Shown: positions 1 through 6,942, numbered from the stretch's first letter. The stretch: DNA of 15,051 nucleotides from Capillimicrobium sp035565675 (GCA_035565675.1 DATMSA010000213.1:1-15051); one strand, 5' to 3'. Numbers and translations are program-made. Notes: generated from the sequence alone by a model not told the origin.

Positions 1-942
1 GGGGCGGTCGAGCAGGAGCGGATCGAGGGCCTGCACCAGCGCGCGCAGCGGCACGCCGGCGCCGGCCCCGTGCCCGGCGCCGCGCAGCGTGTGCCAGTCG
101 CGCCGCGCTGCGCCGGCCAGCAGCCCGTCGACCCAGCGCGACCGGGCCGCCGCGGTGCCGCCGGTGAGGACGAGCGTGGTGCCGCGCCCCGCGGTCGCGG
201 CCCGCAGGGCGGCGACCGCGGCGTCGCTCGGCGGGCCCGTGCCCGGGACCGGCGCGCGCACGGCCGGGCCCTCGGCGAGCCGGGCGCCGAGGGCGAGGGT
301 CTCCGGCGACGGCGCCAGGCCGATCCGCGACAGCTCGTCGCGCAGGCGTCGCAGTCGTCGGGCCGCGCCGAGGCGGTCGCCGACCTCGAGGCGCGTCCGC
401 ACGAGCTCCCGCCACGCCGCCTCGTCGGCCGGGTCGATCGCGACGAGGTCGGCCCAGCGGCCGCGCCGCCGCAGGCGCGCCGCGCGGAGATCCTGGAGCC
501 GCTCGCGGTCGGCCAGCGTCCACGGCTCGTAGGCGTCGTCGGGCAGCAGCGGTCCCGCGTACGCGCCGTCGTCGCCCGCCTCGAAGCACGCGACGTCGGT
601 GACGATCTCCGCGCCCGGGGCGAGCACGACCAGCCCCGCCCGCAGCACGACCGCGTCGCGGTGGCCCAGCGCGCGTCGCGCGTTGCTGGCGGCCTTGTGC
701 AGGTTCGCGACGCCGGCCTCGGCGCCCAGCCCCGGCCACAGCGCCTCGACGACGCGGTCGCGGGGGAGGCGGTGCGGCACGGCCAGCGCGAGCAGCTTCA
801 CGAGGTCCGCGGCGCGGCGGTGCTCGAAGCGCGCCTCGCGCCCGTCGGCGACGGCGCGAAAGCCGCCCAGCATGGTGATCGCGAGGCGCGCGAGCCCGTG
901 GTGCCCGTGGCGGGAGCGGTCGGCGACGGGGAGCAGGGCCAT
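1..942 (-). CDS. BTAD-type transcriptional regulator with degenerate ATPase domain (3' end outside window)
   Basis: Partial: 314 codons are visible and the frame runs open off base 1. Residues 20-110 look like a winged-helix (OmpR/SARP-like) domain starting at AITMLGGFRA, with the helix stretch RLPRDRVVEALWP. Residues 110-225 match a bacterial transcriptional activation domain made of TPR-like helices (GPLLPDDAYEPW, LVAIDPADEAAWRELV, LAPSPETLALGARL). From about 245 a STAND/AAA-type module should begin, but where a P-loop GxxGxGKS is expected there is TGGTAAARSRW, without the lysine. The ATG at 942 is the first start in this frame after the preceding gene, 64 bases downstream of it on the same strand. 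An inner ATG at residue 24 is also possible. Family members activate nearby metabolic genes; the target here is unknown. The family is clear, the ligand and C-terminal half are not. Confidence 0.8.
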   Translation of the reverse strand, partial: MALLPVADRSRHGHHGLARLAITMLGGFRAVADGREARFEHRRAADLVKLLALAVPHRLPRDRVVEALWPGLGAEAGVANLHKAASNARRALGHRDAVVLRAGLVVLAPGAEIVTDVACFEAGDDGAYAGPLLPDDAYEPWTLADRERLQDLRAARLRRRGRWADLVAIDPADEAAWRELVRTRLEVGDRLGAARRLRRLRDELSRIGLAPSPETLALGARLAEGPAVRAPVPGTGPPSDAAVAALRAATAGRGTTLVLTGGTAAARSRWVDGLLAGAARRDWHTLRGAGHGAGAGVPLRALVQALDPLLLDRP

Positions 943-985
943 GGCGCGGATGCAACCGCGGCGCGGTAGGCGCCCGCCGGCGCGG

Positions 986-1000
986 CCGGTAAAGGACCGG
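986..1000. other. Short inverted repeat CCGGT-N5-ACCGG in the gap between two minus-strand regulators
   Basis: CCGGT (986-990) and ACCGG (996-1000) are perfect 5-bp arms around a 5-base loop, directly after the stop of the three-domain regulator and about 45 bases before the next start. It could be a weak hairpin terminator or a regulator-binding site. There is no T tract and the stem is short, so neither role is secure. Confidence 0.25.
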
Positions 1001-1006
1001 TAGGCG

Positions 1007-3028
1007 TCAGCCCGACGGCGCGAACAGCGCGACGTCCCGGCGCTCGTCGCCGTCGATCGGCATGGACCCGCGCTCGGCGAACGCGAGGCCGGCGCCGGCG
1101 ACGAGGTCGCGCACGGTGTCGGAGACGAGGACCTCGCCCGGCGCGGCGCGGCGGGCGAGCGCGCACGCGACCTCGAGCGGGGCGCCGCTCACGCCGCCGG
1201 GCGCGACGTCGCACTCCCCGGTGTGGACGCCCGCGCGCAGCCCGCCGGCGGCGAGCGCGGTCGCGCAGCGGATCGCCCGGGCGGGCCCGTCGAACCGGGC
1301 CAGGCGCATCGGCCCGCGGGCGTCGAGCGCGCTGCCGCGGAAGCGGGCGACGGCGTCGCGGAACGCGCCGTCGTCGCCGGCGTCCGCGGCCCCCGTGCCC
1401 GCGCAGAGCACCGTCGTCAGGATCCGGTCGGGCTCGCCGCCGACCCCGGCCGCCGCGAGGAACCGCTCGATCTCGCCGAGCACCGCCTCCTGGTCGCCCT
1501 CCCAGGGCAGGTGGTCGCCGCCGGCGAGCGCGACGACCCGGGCGCCCGGGATCCGCTCGCCCATGTAGCGGGTCGCCGCCGCGAGGAAGTCGCGCTCGCG
1601 GTAGAGGACGAGGGCCGGCACGTGGACGGTCGGCAGGACGGGGCGCACGTCGATCTCGAGGTTCATCTCCCGCAGCGCGGCGGCCGCGCCCGGGCTGGCG
1701 CCGCGCACGAGGTAGGACGCGTACCAGCGGACCGCCTCCTCGTCGCGTGCGACGGACGGCGCCCGCTCGGCCGCCCAGCGACGCGCGAACGGCAGGCCCC
1801 ACTCGTCGGGCACGAGCGGCTGCTGGGGGATGTCGATCGGGTAGCCGGGCGCCGTGGACCGCCGCGCGAACGCGCTCAGCGCGACGACGGCCACGGTGCG
1901 CCGCGGATGGGTGGCGGCGAACAGCGTGATCAGCGGCCCGCCCTCGGAGATCCCCAGCAGCACCGCGCGCTCGGAGCCGACCGCGTCCATCACCGCGCGC
2001 ACGTCGTCGATGCGCTCCTCCAGCGACGCGACGCCGCTGACGCGGTCCGACAGGCCGGTGCCGCGCTTGTCGAACAGGATCAGCCGGCCGAGCGCGGCCA
2101 GCCGGCGGTAGAAGCGCGCGAGCGGCTCGTACTCCCAGCCGGGCAGGAACGGGCAGACCCACCCGTGGACGAGCACGAGGTCGAGCGGGCCGTCGCCGAC
2201 CACCTGGTAGGCGATCGACACGTCCCCGCTGCGCACGAAGCGGACCTCGTCCTCCTCGCGGGTCACGGGCGGAGACGACGCCGGCGCGGCGGCCAGGAGC
2301 GCCGGGTCCTGGCGCAGGATCGCCTGCTCCAGGTCGCGCACGCGCTGGGACGGCTCGAGCCCGAGCTCGTCGGCGAGCGTGCGGCGGTAGGCCCGGAGGG
2401 CCGCGAGCGCCTCCGGCTGGCGCCCCGAGCGGTACAGGGCCAGCAGCAGCCGCACCCGCAGCCGCTCGCGGTAGGGGTGGCGCGCGACGAGCGCCTCCAG
2501 CTCGCCGGCCACGGTGTCGTGCGCGCCCAGGTCCAGGTCCGCGTCGATGCGCTCCTCCAGGCACACGAGCCGCAGCTCGTCGAGCTGCGCGGCCTCGACG
2601 CCGGCGAACGGCTCGGAGAACTCGGCGAGCGCCGGCCCGCGCCAGAGCGCCAGGGCGCGGCGCAGCAGGTCGGCGGCGCCGGCGGGGTCGCCTCGCGCCC
2701 GAGCGGCGCGCCCCTCGTCGTGCAGCGCGCGGAAGCGCACGACGTCGATCGCCTGCGGGTCGACCTCGGCGGCGTATCCCGGCGGTCGCGTGACGATCAC
2801 CGGCGCCGGCAGCGCCTTGCGCAGCTGCGAGACGTGGATCTGGACCATCTTCGCGGCGGTGTCCGGCGCCTCGTGACCCCACAGGTCGTCGACGAGGCGC
2901 TCGACGCTCACGGTCCGGCCGGCCTCGAGCAGGAGCCGGGCCAGGAGCGCGCGCTGCTTGCGGCCGCCGAGGGGGACACGGGTCGTGCCGTCGCGCACCT
3001 CGAGCGGTCCGAGGAGCCGGAACTCCAT
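1007..3028 (-). CDS. Three-part regulator: SARP/BTAD + alpha/beta hydrolase + degenerate class III cyclase-like domain
   Basis: A 673-residue protein. Residues 1-90 are a SARP winged helix (MEFRLLGPLEV, LGGRKQRALLA, DDLWG, VSQLRKAL). Residues 95-242 are the BTAD domain, ending ELGLEPSQRVRDLEQAIL. Residues 260-527 are an alpha/beta hydrolase with oxyanion segment VLVHGW, nucleophile elbow GISEG (Ser361), probable acid Asp480 and His506 in GGDHLPW. Residues 531-672 resemble the C-terminal cyclase domain often attached to such hydrolases (RFDGPARAIRCA, RAGVHTGE, GEVLVSDTVRDLVAGAG). The two metal-binding aspartate regions are lost: the FTDIVGST-like segment reads LCAGTGAAD, and the GDG-like segment reads ARGP. 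So the protein probably binds DNA, may hydrolyse or only bind a small ester or lactone, and should not make cAMP. It lies 39 bases after the amidohydrolase stop. The domain order is seen; the ligand and target are unknown. Confidence 0.88.
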   Translation of the reverse strand: MEFRLLGPLEVRDGTTRVPLGGRKQRALLARLLLEAGRTVSVERLVDDLWGHEAPDTAAKMVQIHVSQLRKALPAPVIVTRPPGYAAEVDPQAIDVVRFRALHDEGRAARARGDPAGAADLLRRALALWRGPALAEFSEPFAGVEAAQLDELRLVCLEERIDADLDLGAHDTVAGELEALVARHPYRERLRVRLLLALYRSGRQPEALAALRAYRRTLADELGLEPSQRVRDLEQAILRQDPALLAAAPASSPPVTREEDEVRFVRSGDVSIAYQVVGDGPLDLVLVHGWVCPFLPGWEYEPLARFYRRLAALGRLILFDKRGTGLSDRVSGVASLEERIDDVRAVMDAVGSERAVLLGISEGGPLITLFAATHPRRTVAVVALSAFARRSTAPGYPIDIPQQPLVPDEWGLPFARRWAAERAPSVARDEEAVRWYASYLVRGASPGAAAALREMNLEIDVRPVLPTVHVPALVLYRERDFLAAATRYMGERIPGARVVALAGGDHLPWEGDQEAVLGEIERFLAAAGVGGEPDRILTTVLCAGTGAADAGDDGAFRDAVARFRGSALDARGPMRLARFDGPARAIRCATALAAGGLRAGVHTGECDVAPGGVSGAPLEVACALARRAAPGEVLVSDTVRDLVAGAGLAFAERGSMPIDGDERRDVALFAPSG

Positions 3029-3040
3029 GGGCTGCGGGCA

Positions 3041-3046
3041 ACGCTA
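3041..3046 (-). promoter_or_regulatory. Possible -10 box TAGCGT for the three-part regulator
   Basis: Read on the minus strand, TAGCGT (TANNNT type) ends 12 bases before the ATG at 3028. No Shine-Dalgarno sequence precedes that ATG. This would give a very short leader and let the regulator be expressed apart from the amidohydrolase upstream. No -35 is recognisable, so this is tentative. Confidence 0.35.
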
Positions 3047-3047
3047 C

Positions 3048-3064
3048 CGGGGCCCGCGGCCCCG
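3048..3064. other. Compact GC hairpin in the amidohydrolase-regulator gap
   Basis: CGGGGCC-CGC-GGCCCCG is a perfect 7-bp inverted repeat with a 3-base centre, immediately after the amidohydrolase stop (3068-3070) and upstream of the regulator start. It may attenuate read-through or be a binding site. It lacks a U tract, so it is not a standard intrinsic terminator. Confidence 0.35.
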
Positions 3065-3067
3065 TGC

Positions 3068-4300
3068 TCAGTCCGCGACCGGCGGCGCGCCGAGCTTGGG
3101 CATCGGCAGCCCGAACAGCTCCAGCGCCGTGCCGCCGAGCACCGCCTTGCGCTCCTCCTCGGTGAACCGCGGCTGGTCCCAGATCGCGGCGGGCGTGTCG
3201 AAGTCCTGGTGGGGATAGTCCGACGCGTAGAGCAGGCTGCGGCCGCCGTCCATCATGTCGAACATCGCTCGCGTGTCCTCGGCGCGCTCGTGGCTCTCGA
3301 ACGGCTGCGTCGTGAAGTACATGTCGCGGATGTACTCGCTCGGCAGCCGCTTGAGCAGCGGCGCCTCCGAGGAGCGCTGCTTGTACTCGTTGTCGAGGCG
3401 GGCGATGACGAACGGCACCCACGCCTGCCCGGCCTCCATGAAGATCCAGCGGATGTTCGGGAAGCGCTCCGGCATCCCCGTGAGCACGACGTTCGTGAGC
3501 TGGATCATCGCGTAGAACGGGAAGCCCAGCGCGTGCACGCCGAGGAAGCTGTCGAGCACCGCGAACGGCTTCTCGCGCCAGTTGGGCGCCGAGTGGAACG
3601 CGACGGGCAGGCCGCGCTCGTTGAGCTCGGCGAACACCTTCATGTAGCGGTTGCGGTGCAGCGGCTCGTACTGCAGGCAGGTGATCATGAACCCGACGAC
3701 GCCGGGGCGGTCGGCGAACGCGCGGATCGTGCGCAGGCACTGCTCGGGCTCGTGGATCGGCAGCAGCGGCATCGCCAGCAGCCGCGGGTCGGTGCTGACG
3801 ACGTCCTCGACCAGCCAGCGGTTGAACGCCCACGTCAGCTCCTCGCGGACCTTCAGGTCCGGGTTGAGGCCCAGGTTGAGCATCGGGGTGGGGAAGAGGA
3901 TCGAGTAGTCGATCGCCATCGCGTCCATCGACCGCAGCGTCGTGGCCGCGACCGGGTGCAGGTCGCCGCCTTCCCCGAGCGGATAGACCTCCTTGTCGCC
4001 GCTCACCGCGCCGCCGGCGTGCAGGCGCCCGCCGACCGTGCGGTCGCCCATGTTGCCCGAGATCAGACCCGGCTCGATGATGAGCGGCGAGTTGAACTCG
4101 AACGAGCGCCGGACGTTGGGGTTCTCGATGTAGGCGACGATCTCCGGCAGGCACACCGTCTCGTAGCAGTGGCTGTCGCAGTCGACGATCGGGATGTCGT
4201 ACAGCCCTCGCCGGCGCATCTCGCGCTCGGCGTTGTCGAGGTAGTAGGGCTGGCGGCGGTCGGGCAGCAGCCGCGCGTCGCGGACGGTGTCGGTGCTCAC
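3068..4300 (-). CDS. Amidohydrolase family 2 (COG2159-type) metal-dependent hydrolase/decarboxylase
   Basis: A 410-residue TIM-barrel protein. It has the amino-terminal metal motif DCDSH (Asp42, His44), a mid-barrel histidine in VAFHSAP (His236), a further histidine in GVHALGF (His256) and the C-terminal signature YASDYPHQD (Asp361). MEAGQAWVPFVIARLD at 288-303 is also typical. Relatives include ACMSD-like decarboxylases and hydrolases of aromatic or cyclic acids; the substrate cannot be read from sequence. The GTG at 4300 is chosen because AGGA lies 7 bases upstream, overlapping the stop of the small gene before it, which argues for coupled translation. With the Rieske protein two genes upstream it may act in breakdown of an aromatic or other ring compound (inference). 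It is cytoplasmic, with no signal peptide. Length is normal for the family. Confidence 0.88.
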   Translation of the reverse strand: MSTDTVRDARLLPDRRQPYYLDNAEREMRRRGLYDIPIVDCDSHCYETVCLPEIVAYIENPNVRRSFEFNSPLIIEPGLISGNMGDRTVGGRLHAGGAVSGDKEVYPLGEGGDLHPVAATTLRSMDAMAIDYSILFPTPMLNLGLNPDLKVREELTWAFNRWLVEDVVSTDPRLLAMPLLPIHEPEQCLRTIRAFADRPGVVGFMITCLQYEPLHRNRYMKVFAELNERGLPVAFHSAPNWREKPFAVLDSFLGVHALGFPFYAMIQLTNVVLTGMPERFPNIRWIFMEAGQAWVPFVIARLDNEYKQRSSEAPLLKRLPSEYIRDMYFTTQPFESHERAEDTRAMFDMMDGGRSLLYASDYPHQDFDTPAAIWDQPRFTEEERKAVLGGTALELFGLPMPKLGAPPVAD

Positions 4301-4306
4301 GGGTGG

Positions 4307-4312
4307 GTCCTA
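4307..4312 (-). promoter_or_regulatory. Ribosome binding site overlapping the upstream stop codon
   Basis: On the minus strand TAGGAC contains both the TAG stop of the 75-residue gene and an AGGA core 7 bases before the GTG of the amidohydrolase. This decides the GTG start and suggests termination-reinitiation coupling. Confidence 0.55.
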
Positions 4313-4537
4313 GATGTTGAAGATGGCGCCGATCTCGAAGGAGGTGATGTCGGAGGCCCGCAGGATCGCCGCGGCGGTGACGGCGACGTGCGTGCCGTCG
4401 ACCTCGCGGCCGGGCGGGAACGCGGGCAGCTCGCCGTGCTCGCGCACGCGGGCGCCGTAGGCGGTCACGGCGTCGGCGAGCGCCTGCTGCAGCTCGGCGT
4501 CCGACGCCGGCGTGGGCTCAGGCGTCGACGTAGACAA
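4310..4537 (-). CDS. Small protein of unknown function between Rieske and amidohydrolase genes
   Basis: 75 residues, TTG start at 4537, preceded by GAGGA with a 5-base gap. It overlaps the end of the Rieske gene by 20 bases and ends 9 bases before the amidohydrolase start, so it is embedded in the operon. The N-terminus (STSTPEPTPASD) is Pro/Thr-rich and probably flexible. Residues 14-35 look helical. The tail, AVTAAAILRASDITSFEIG then AIFNI, has the composition of a compact alpha/beta fragment and would be the likely conserved part. There is no signal peptide, metal motif or cysteine. I do not recognise the family. Position suggests an accessory or stabilising subunit for its neighbours (inference). 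The coding case rests on the ribosome site, the overlap and the frame lying open exactly in the gap. Confidence 0.65.
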   Translation of the reverse strand: MSTSTPEPTPASDAELQQALADAVTAYGARVREHGELPAFPPGREVDGTHVAVTAAAILRASDITSFEIGAIFNI

Positions 4538-4913
4538 TGCCGTCCTCGACCGTCACCTCGAAGCGCCGCAGCCGGAAGCGGCGGTCGTGCGCCAGCTCGC
4601 CGCTGGTGAGGTCGTACTCCCAGCCGTGCCACGGGCAGATCAGCCGCCGCTCGCTGTCGTCGAGGTACTCGCGGACGACCTCGCCGCCGGCGTCGAGCTC
4701 CAGCCGCGTGACGCCGAGCACCTCGCCGCTGCACACCGGGCCGCCCTGGTGCAGGCAGCGGTTGTCGTAGGCGTGCAACCGCCCCTGGTGCTTGAAGACG
4801 CCGACCTCGCGGCCGCCCAGATCCACCATCACGCCGCCGCCCTCGGGGACCTCGTCCACCGGGCAGATTCGATAGCGCTGAAGCGCGCCGTCGGGGGCTG
4901 CGCGGTTGGCCAT
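4518..4913 (-). CDS. Rieske [2Fe-2S] ferredoxin-like protein
   Basis: A small Rieske protein with the two cluster-binding motifs CLH (Cys53, His55) and CPWH (Cys93, His96), counted from the ATG at 4913; the ligands lie about 40 residues apart, normal for the fold. A CPWHGWEYD second motif is typical of ring-hydroxylating oxygenase and ferredoxin-type Rieske domains. There is no signal peptide or membrane anchor, so it should act in the cytoplasm as an electron carrier. A GTG six bases upstream (4919) is in frame, but GGAGG (4921-4925) sits 7 bases before the ATG and too close to the GTG, so ATG 4913 is chosen (131 residues). No oxygenase alpha subunit or ferredoxin reductase is in the window, so the redox partner is unknown. 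It is the first gene of the minus-strand cluster. Confidence 0.9.
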   Translation of the reverse strand: MANRAAPDGALQRYRICPVDEVPEGGGVMVDLGGREVGVFKHQGRLHAYDNRCLHQGGPVCSGEVLGVTRLELDAGGEVVREYLDDSERRLICPWHGWEYDLTSGELAHDRRFRLRRFEVTVEDGIVYVDA

Positions 4914-4920
4914 GCTCACT

Positions 4921-4925
4921 CCTCC
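4921..4925 (-). promoter_or_regulatory. Ribosome binding site GGAGG for the Rieske gene
   Basis: Minus-strand GGAGG is separated by 7 bases (AGTGAGC) from ATG 4913 and abuts the alternative GTG at 4919, so it supports the ATG. Confidence 0.7.
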
Positions 4926-4956
4926 GTCTCCGGCCGGAGCCGTCCCGGCCGCCTCG

Positions 4957-4980
4957 GGCGCGAACCTAGCACACGGTTCG
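4957..4980 (-). promoter_or_regulatory. Promoter of the Rieske/amidohydrolase cluster with overlapping inverted repeat
   Basis: On the minus strand an extended -10, TGC-TAGGTT (TAGGTT at 4968-4963), predicts a start near 4956 and a leader of about 43 bases carrying the GGAGG. A perfect inverted repeat CGAACC-N8-GGTTCG (4961-4966 and 4975-4980) covers the -10 box and could be an operator; one arm is part of the -10 itself. No good -35 is visible. The stretch CTAGGTTCGCGCC is identical to the promoter at 13046-13058. Confidence 0.5.
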
Positions 4981-5019
4981 GGGGAGGCCCCGGACGCCGC
5001 GTGGTGAACTTCTCAGCAC

Positions 5020-6072
5020 ATGGCGGCCACCGAGACGATCATCGAGGCGGGCGGGCGCGACCTGCGCGTGACCAGCGGCGACCGGGTGATCTTCCCCGCC
5101 ACGGACCGCACGCCGGCGATCACCAAGCTCGACATCGTCCGCTACTACCTGGCCGTCGAGGACGGGATCATGCGCGCGCTGCGCGACCGGCCGACGACGC
5201 TCGAGCGCTGGCCCAAGGGCGTGCACCCGGGCATGGTGCTGTCGACGCGCGAGAAGGGCGGCGGCGACGCGTTCTTCCAGAAGCGCATCCCCAAGGGCGC
5301 GCCCGACTACGTCGAGACCGCGCGCATCCAGTTCCCGTCGGGCCGCCACGCCGACGAGATCTGCCCGACCGAGATCGCCGTCGTCGGGTGGGCGGCGCAG
5401 ATGGGGACGATCACGTTCCACCCGTGGCCGGTGCGCCGCGACGACGTCGACCACCCCGACGAGCTGCGCCTCGACCTCGACCCGCAGCCGGGCACCGACT
5501 TCGCCGACGCGGTGCGGGTCGCCGCGACCGCGCGCGAGCTCCTCGCCGAGCTCGGCTACGTCGGCTTCCCGAAGACGTCGGGCGGCCGCGGCGTGCACAT
5601 CTACGTGCGCATCGAGCCGCGCTGGACGTTCACCGACGTGCGCCACGCGGCGATCGCGTTCGGCCGCGAGCTGGAGCGCCGCCTCCCCGGCGAGGTCACC
5701 ACGAAGTGGTGGAAGGAGGAGCGCGGGGAGAAGATCTTCGTCGACTACAACCAGAACGCCCGCGACCGCACGATCGCCTCCGCCTACAGCATCCGGCCCA
5801 AGCCGGGCGCGCCGGTGTCGGCGCCGGTCACGTGGGACGAGCTGGCCGAGGTCGCGCCCGAGGACTTCACGGTCGCGACGATGCCGGCGCGGTTCGCCGA
5901 GGTCGGCGACCGCCACGCCGCGATCGACGACGTCGCCCACTCGCTGCAGCCGCTGCTGGACATGTACGAGCGCGACGAGGAGGGCGACATGCCCTATCCG
6001 CCCGACTACCCGAAGATGCCGGGCGAGCCCAAGCGCGTGCAGCCGTCGCGGGATCGCGACCGCAAGCGCTAG
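5020..6072 (+). CDS. Stand-alone LigD-type polymerase/primase domain (NHEJ-like DNA repair)
   Basis: A 350-residue protein matching the archaeo-eukaryotic-primase-like polymerase domain of bacterial LigD. Features: the KLDIVRYY helix near 36-43, a phosphate-binding segment with FFQKRIPKGAPDY at 85-97, catalytic aspartates Asp152 and Asp154 in LDLDPQPG, the TSGGRGVHIYVR loop at 186-197, and a third acidic residue Asp242 in FVDYNQNARDRT. The family fills gaps with NTPs or dNTPs during end joining, with Ku and ligase. No ligase or phosphoesterase domain is attached and no Ku gene is in view, so partners must lie elsewhere. The ATG at 5020 has an in-frame TGA a few codons upstream, so it is the earliest ATG; no Shine-Dalgarno is seen. 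It is divergent from the Rieske gene. Its final TAG overlaps the convergent xthA stop. Confidence 0.92.
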   Translation: MAATETIIEAGGRDLRVTSGDRVIFPATDRTPAITKLDIVRYYLAVEDGIMRALRDRPTTLERWPKGVHPGMVLSTREKGGGDAFFQKRIPKGAPDYVETARIQFPSGRHADEICPTEIAVVGWAAQMGTITFHPWPVRRDDVDHPDELRLDLDPQPGTDFADAVRVAATARELLAELGYVGFPKTSGGRGVHIYVRIEPRWTFTDVRHAAIAFGRELERRLPGEVTTKWWKEERGEKIFVDYNQNARDRTIASAYSIRPKPGAPVSAPVTWDELAEVAPEDFTVATMPARFAEVGDRHAAIDDVAHSLQPLLDMYERDEEGDMPYPPDYPKMPGEPKRVQPSRDRDRKR

Positions 6073-6935
6073 GGCGATTGCGGCAGCTTCTTGGTGCCGC
6101 GCGCCGGGGCGGGCCGCGACGGCGGCGGCACGACCGGCCCGATGTCGCCGTCGGGCGCCTCGTCGAGGTCGACGATCACCGGCGCGTGGTCGCTGGGGCC
6201 CTTGCCCTTGCGCGCCTGGCGGTCGACCCAGGCGGCCTGCACGCGGTCGGCGACGGCGTCGCCGGCGAGCACGAGGTCGATGCGCATGCCGAGGTCCTGG
6301 TGGAACATGCCGGCGCGGTAGTCCCAGTAGGTGAAGATCCGCTTGTCGGGCCAGCGCTCGCGCACGACGTCGCGCAGGCCGACCGCCTCCAGCGCCTGGA
6401 GCGCCTCGCGCTCGGGCGGGGTGACGTGGGTGTGGCCGGCGTAGGCGTCGGGGTCGAAGACGTCGTCGTCGGTCGGCGCGATGTTCATGTCGCCCAGGAC
6501 GACGGTCGTGGCGGGGTCGCCGGCGGCGACGAGGTCGCGCAGCGCCGCCAGCCACTCGAGCTTGTAGGCGTAGTGGTCGGAGCCGGGCGTGCGGCCGTTG
6601 GGCACGTAGATGCAGACGACGCGCACGCCGGCGCAGGTGGCGGCGACCAGGCGCGCCTCGGGATGCGGGAAGCCGGGTCCGTCGGGGATGCCGCGCTGGA
6701 CGTCGTCGAGCCCGACCTTCGAGAGGATCGCGACGCCGTTCCAGGTCGTCTCGCCGTAGGTGGCGGCCTCGTAGCCGCGCTGGGCGAGCTCGGCGCCGAG
6801 CAGCTCCGCGAACGCGTCGTCGGCGAGCTTGGTCTCCTGCAGGCAGACGACGTCGGGCCGGCGCTCGTCGAGCCAGGGCAGGAGGCGCGGGACCCGCTGC
6901 TTGACCGAGTTGACGTTCCAGGTCGCGATGCGCAC
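6069..6935 (-). CDS. xthA: Exodeoxyribonuclease III / AP endonuclease
   Basis: 288 residues of the endonuclease/exonuclease/phosphatase fold. Catalytic landmarks: Asn7 (ATWNVNS), Glu34 (LQETK), Tyr110 (CIYVPNG), Asp149 and Asn151 (LGDMNIAP), Asp220 (RIDLVL), and Asp249-His250 (SDHAPV). All residues needed for Mg-dependent cleavage at abasic sites and 3'-end trimming are present. The last about 30 residues (PPPSRPAPARGTKK) form an unstructured Pro/Arg-rich tail beyond the usual end of the fold. The start is GTG 6935, placing MRIATWNVN at the N-terminus as the family requires. Minus-strand TACCGT ends 7 bases before it, with no Shine-Dalgarno, so the transcript may be leaderless. It is convergent with the LigD-like polymerase gene, forming a small repair pair. 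Confidence 0.95.
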   Translation of the reverse strand: MRIATWNVNSVKQRVPRLLPWLDERRPDVVCLQETKLADDAFAELLGAELAQRGYEAATYGETTWNGVAILSKVGLDDVQRGIPDGPGFPHPEARLVAATCAGVRVVCIYVPNGRTPGSDHYAYKLEWLAALRDLVAAGDPATTVVLGDMNIAPTDDDVFDPDAYAGHTHVTPPEREALQALEAVGLRDVVRERWPDKRIFTYWDYRAGMFHQDLGMRIDLVLAGDAVADRVQAAWVDRQARKGKGPSDHAPVIVDLDEAPDGDIGPVVPPPSRPAPARGTKKLPQSP

Positions 6936-6942
6936 GGGTCCG

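Noticed and set aside
3048..3064. GC hairpin as intrinsic terminator
   Set aside because: There is no T-rich tract after it on either strand, so it is recorded only as an inverted repeat.
798..4154. Long minus-strand frame of over 1100 codons
   Set aside because: It lies out of frame with two well-supported genes on the same strand and reads as Arg/Pro repeats.
1223..4609. Very long open frame on the plus strand (over 1100 codons)
   Set aside because: It is antisense to the three-domain regulator, amidohydrolase and small protein, has Arg/Ala/Gly/His-rich low-complexity composition and no domain. Long antisense frames are expected at this GC content.
4914..4919. GTG 4919 as Rieske start
   Set aside because: The GGAGG is directly against it, leaving almost no spacing; ATG 4913 has a 7-base gap.
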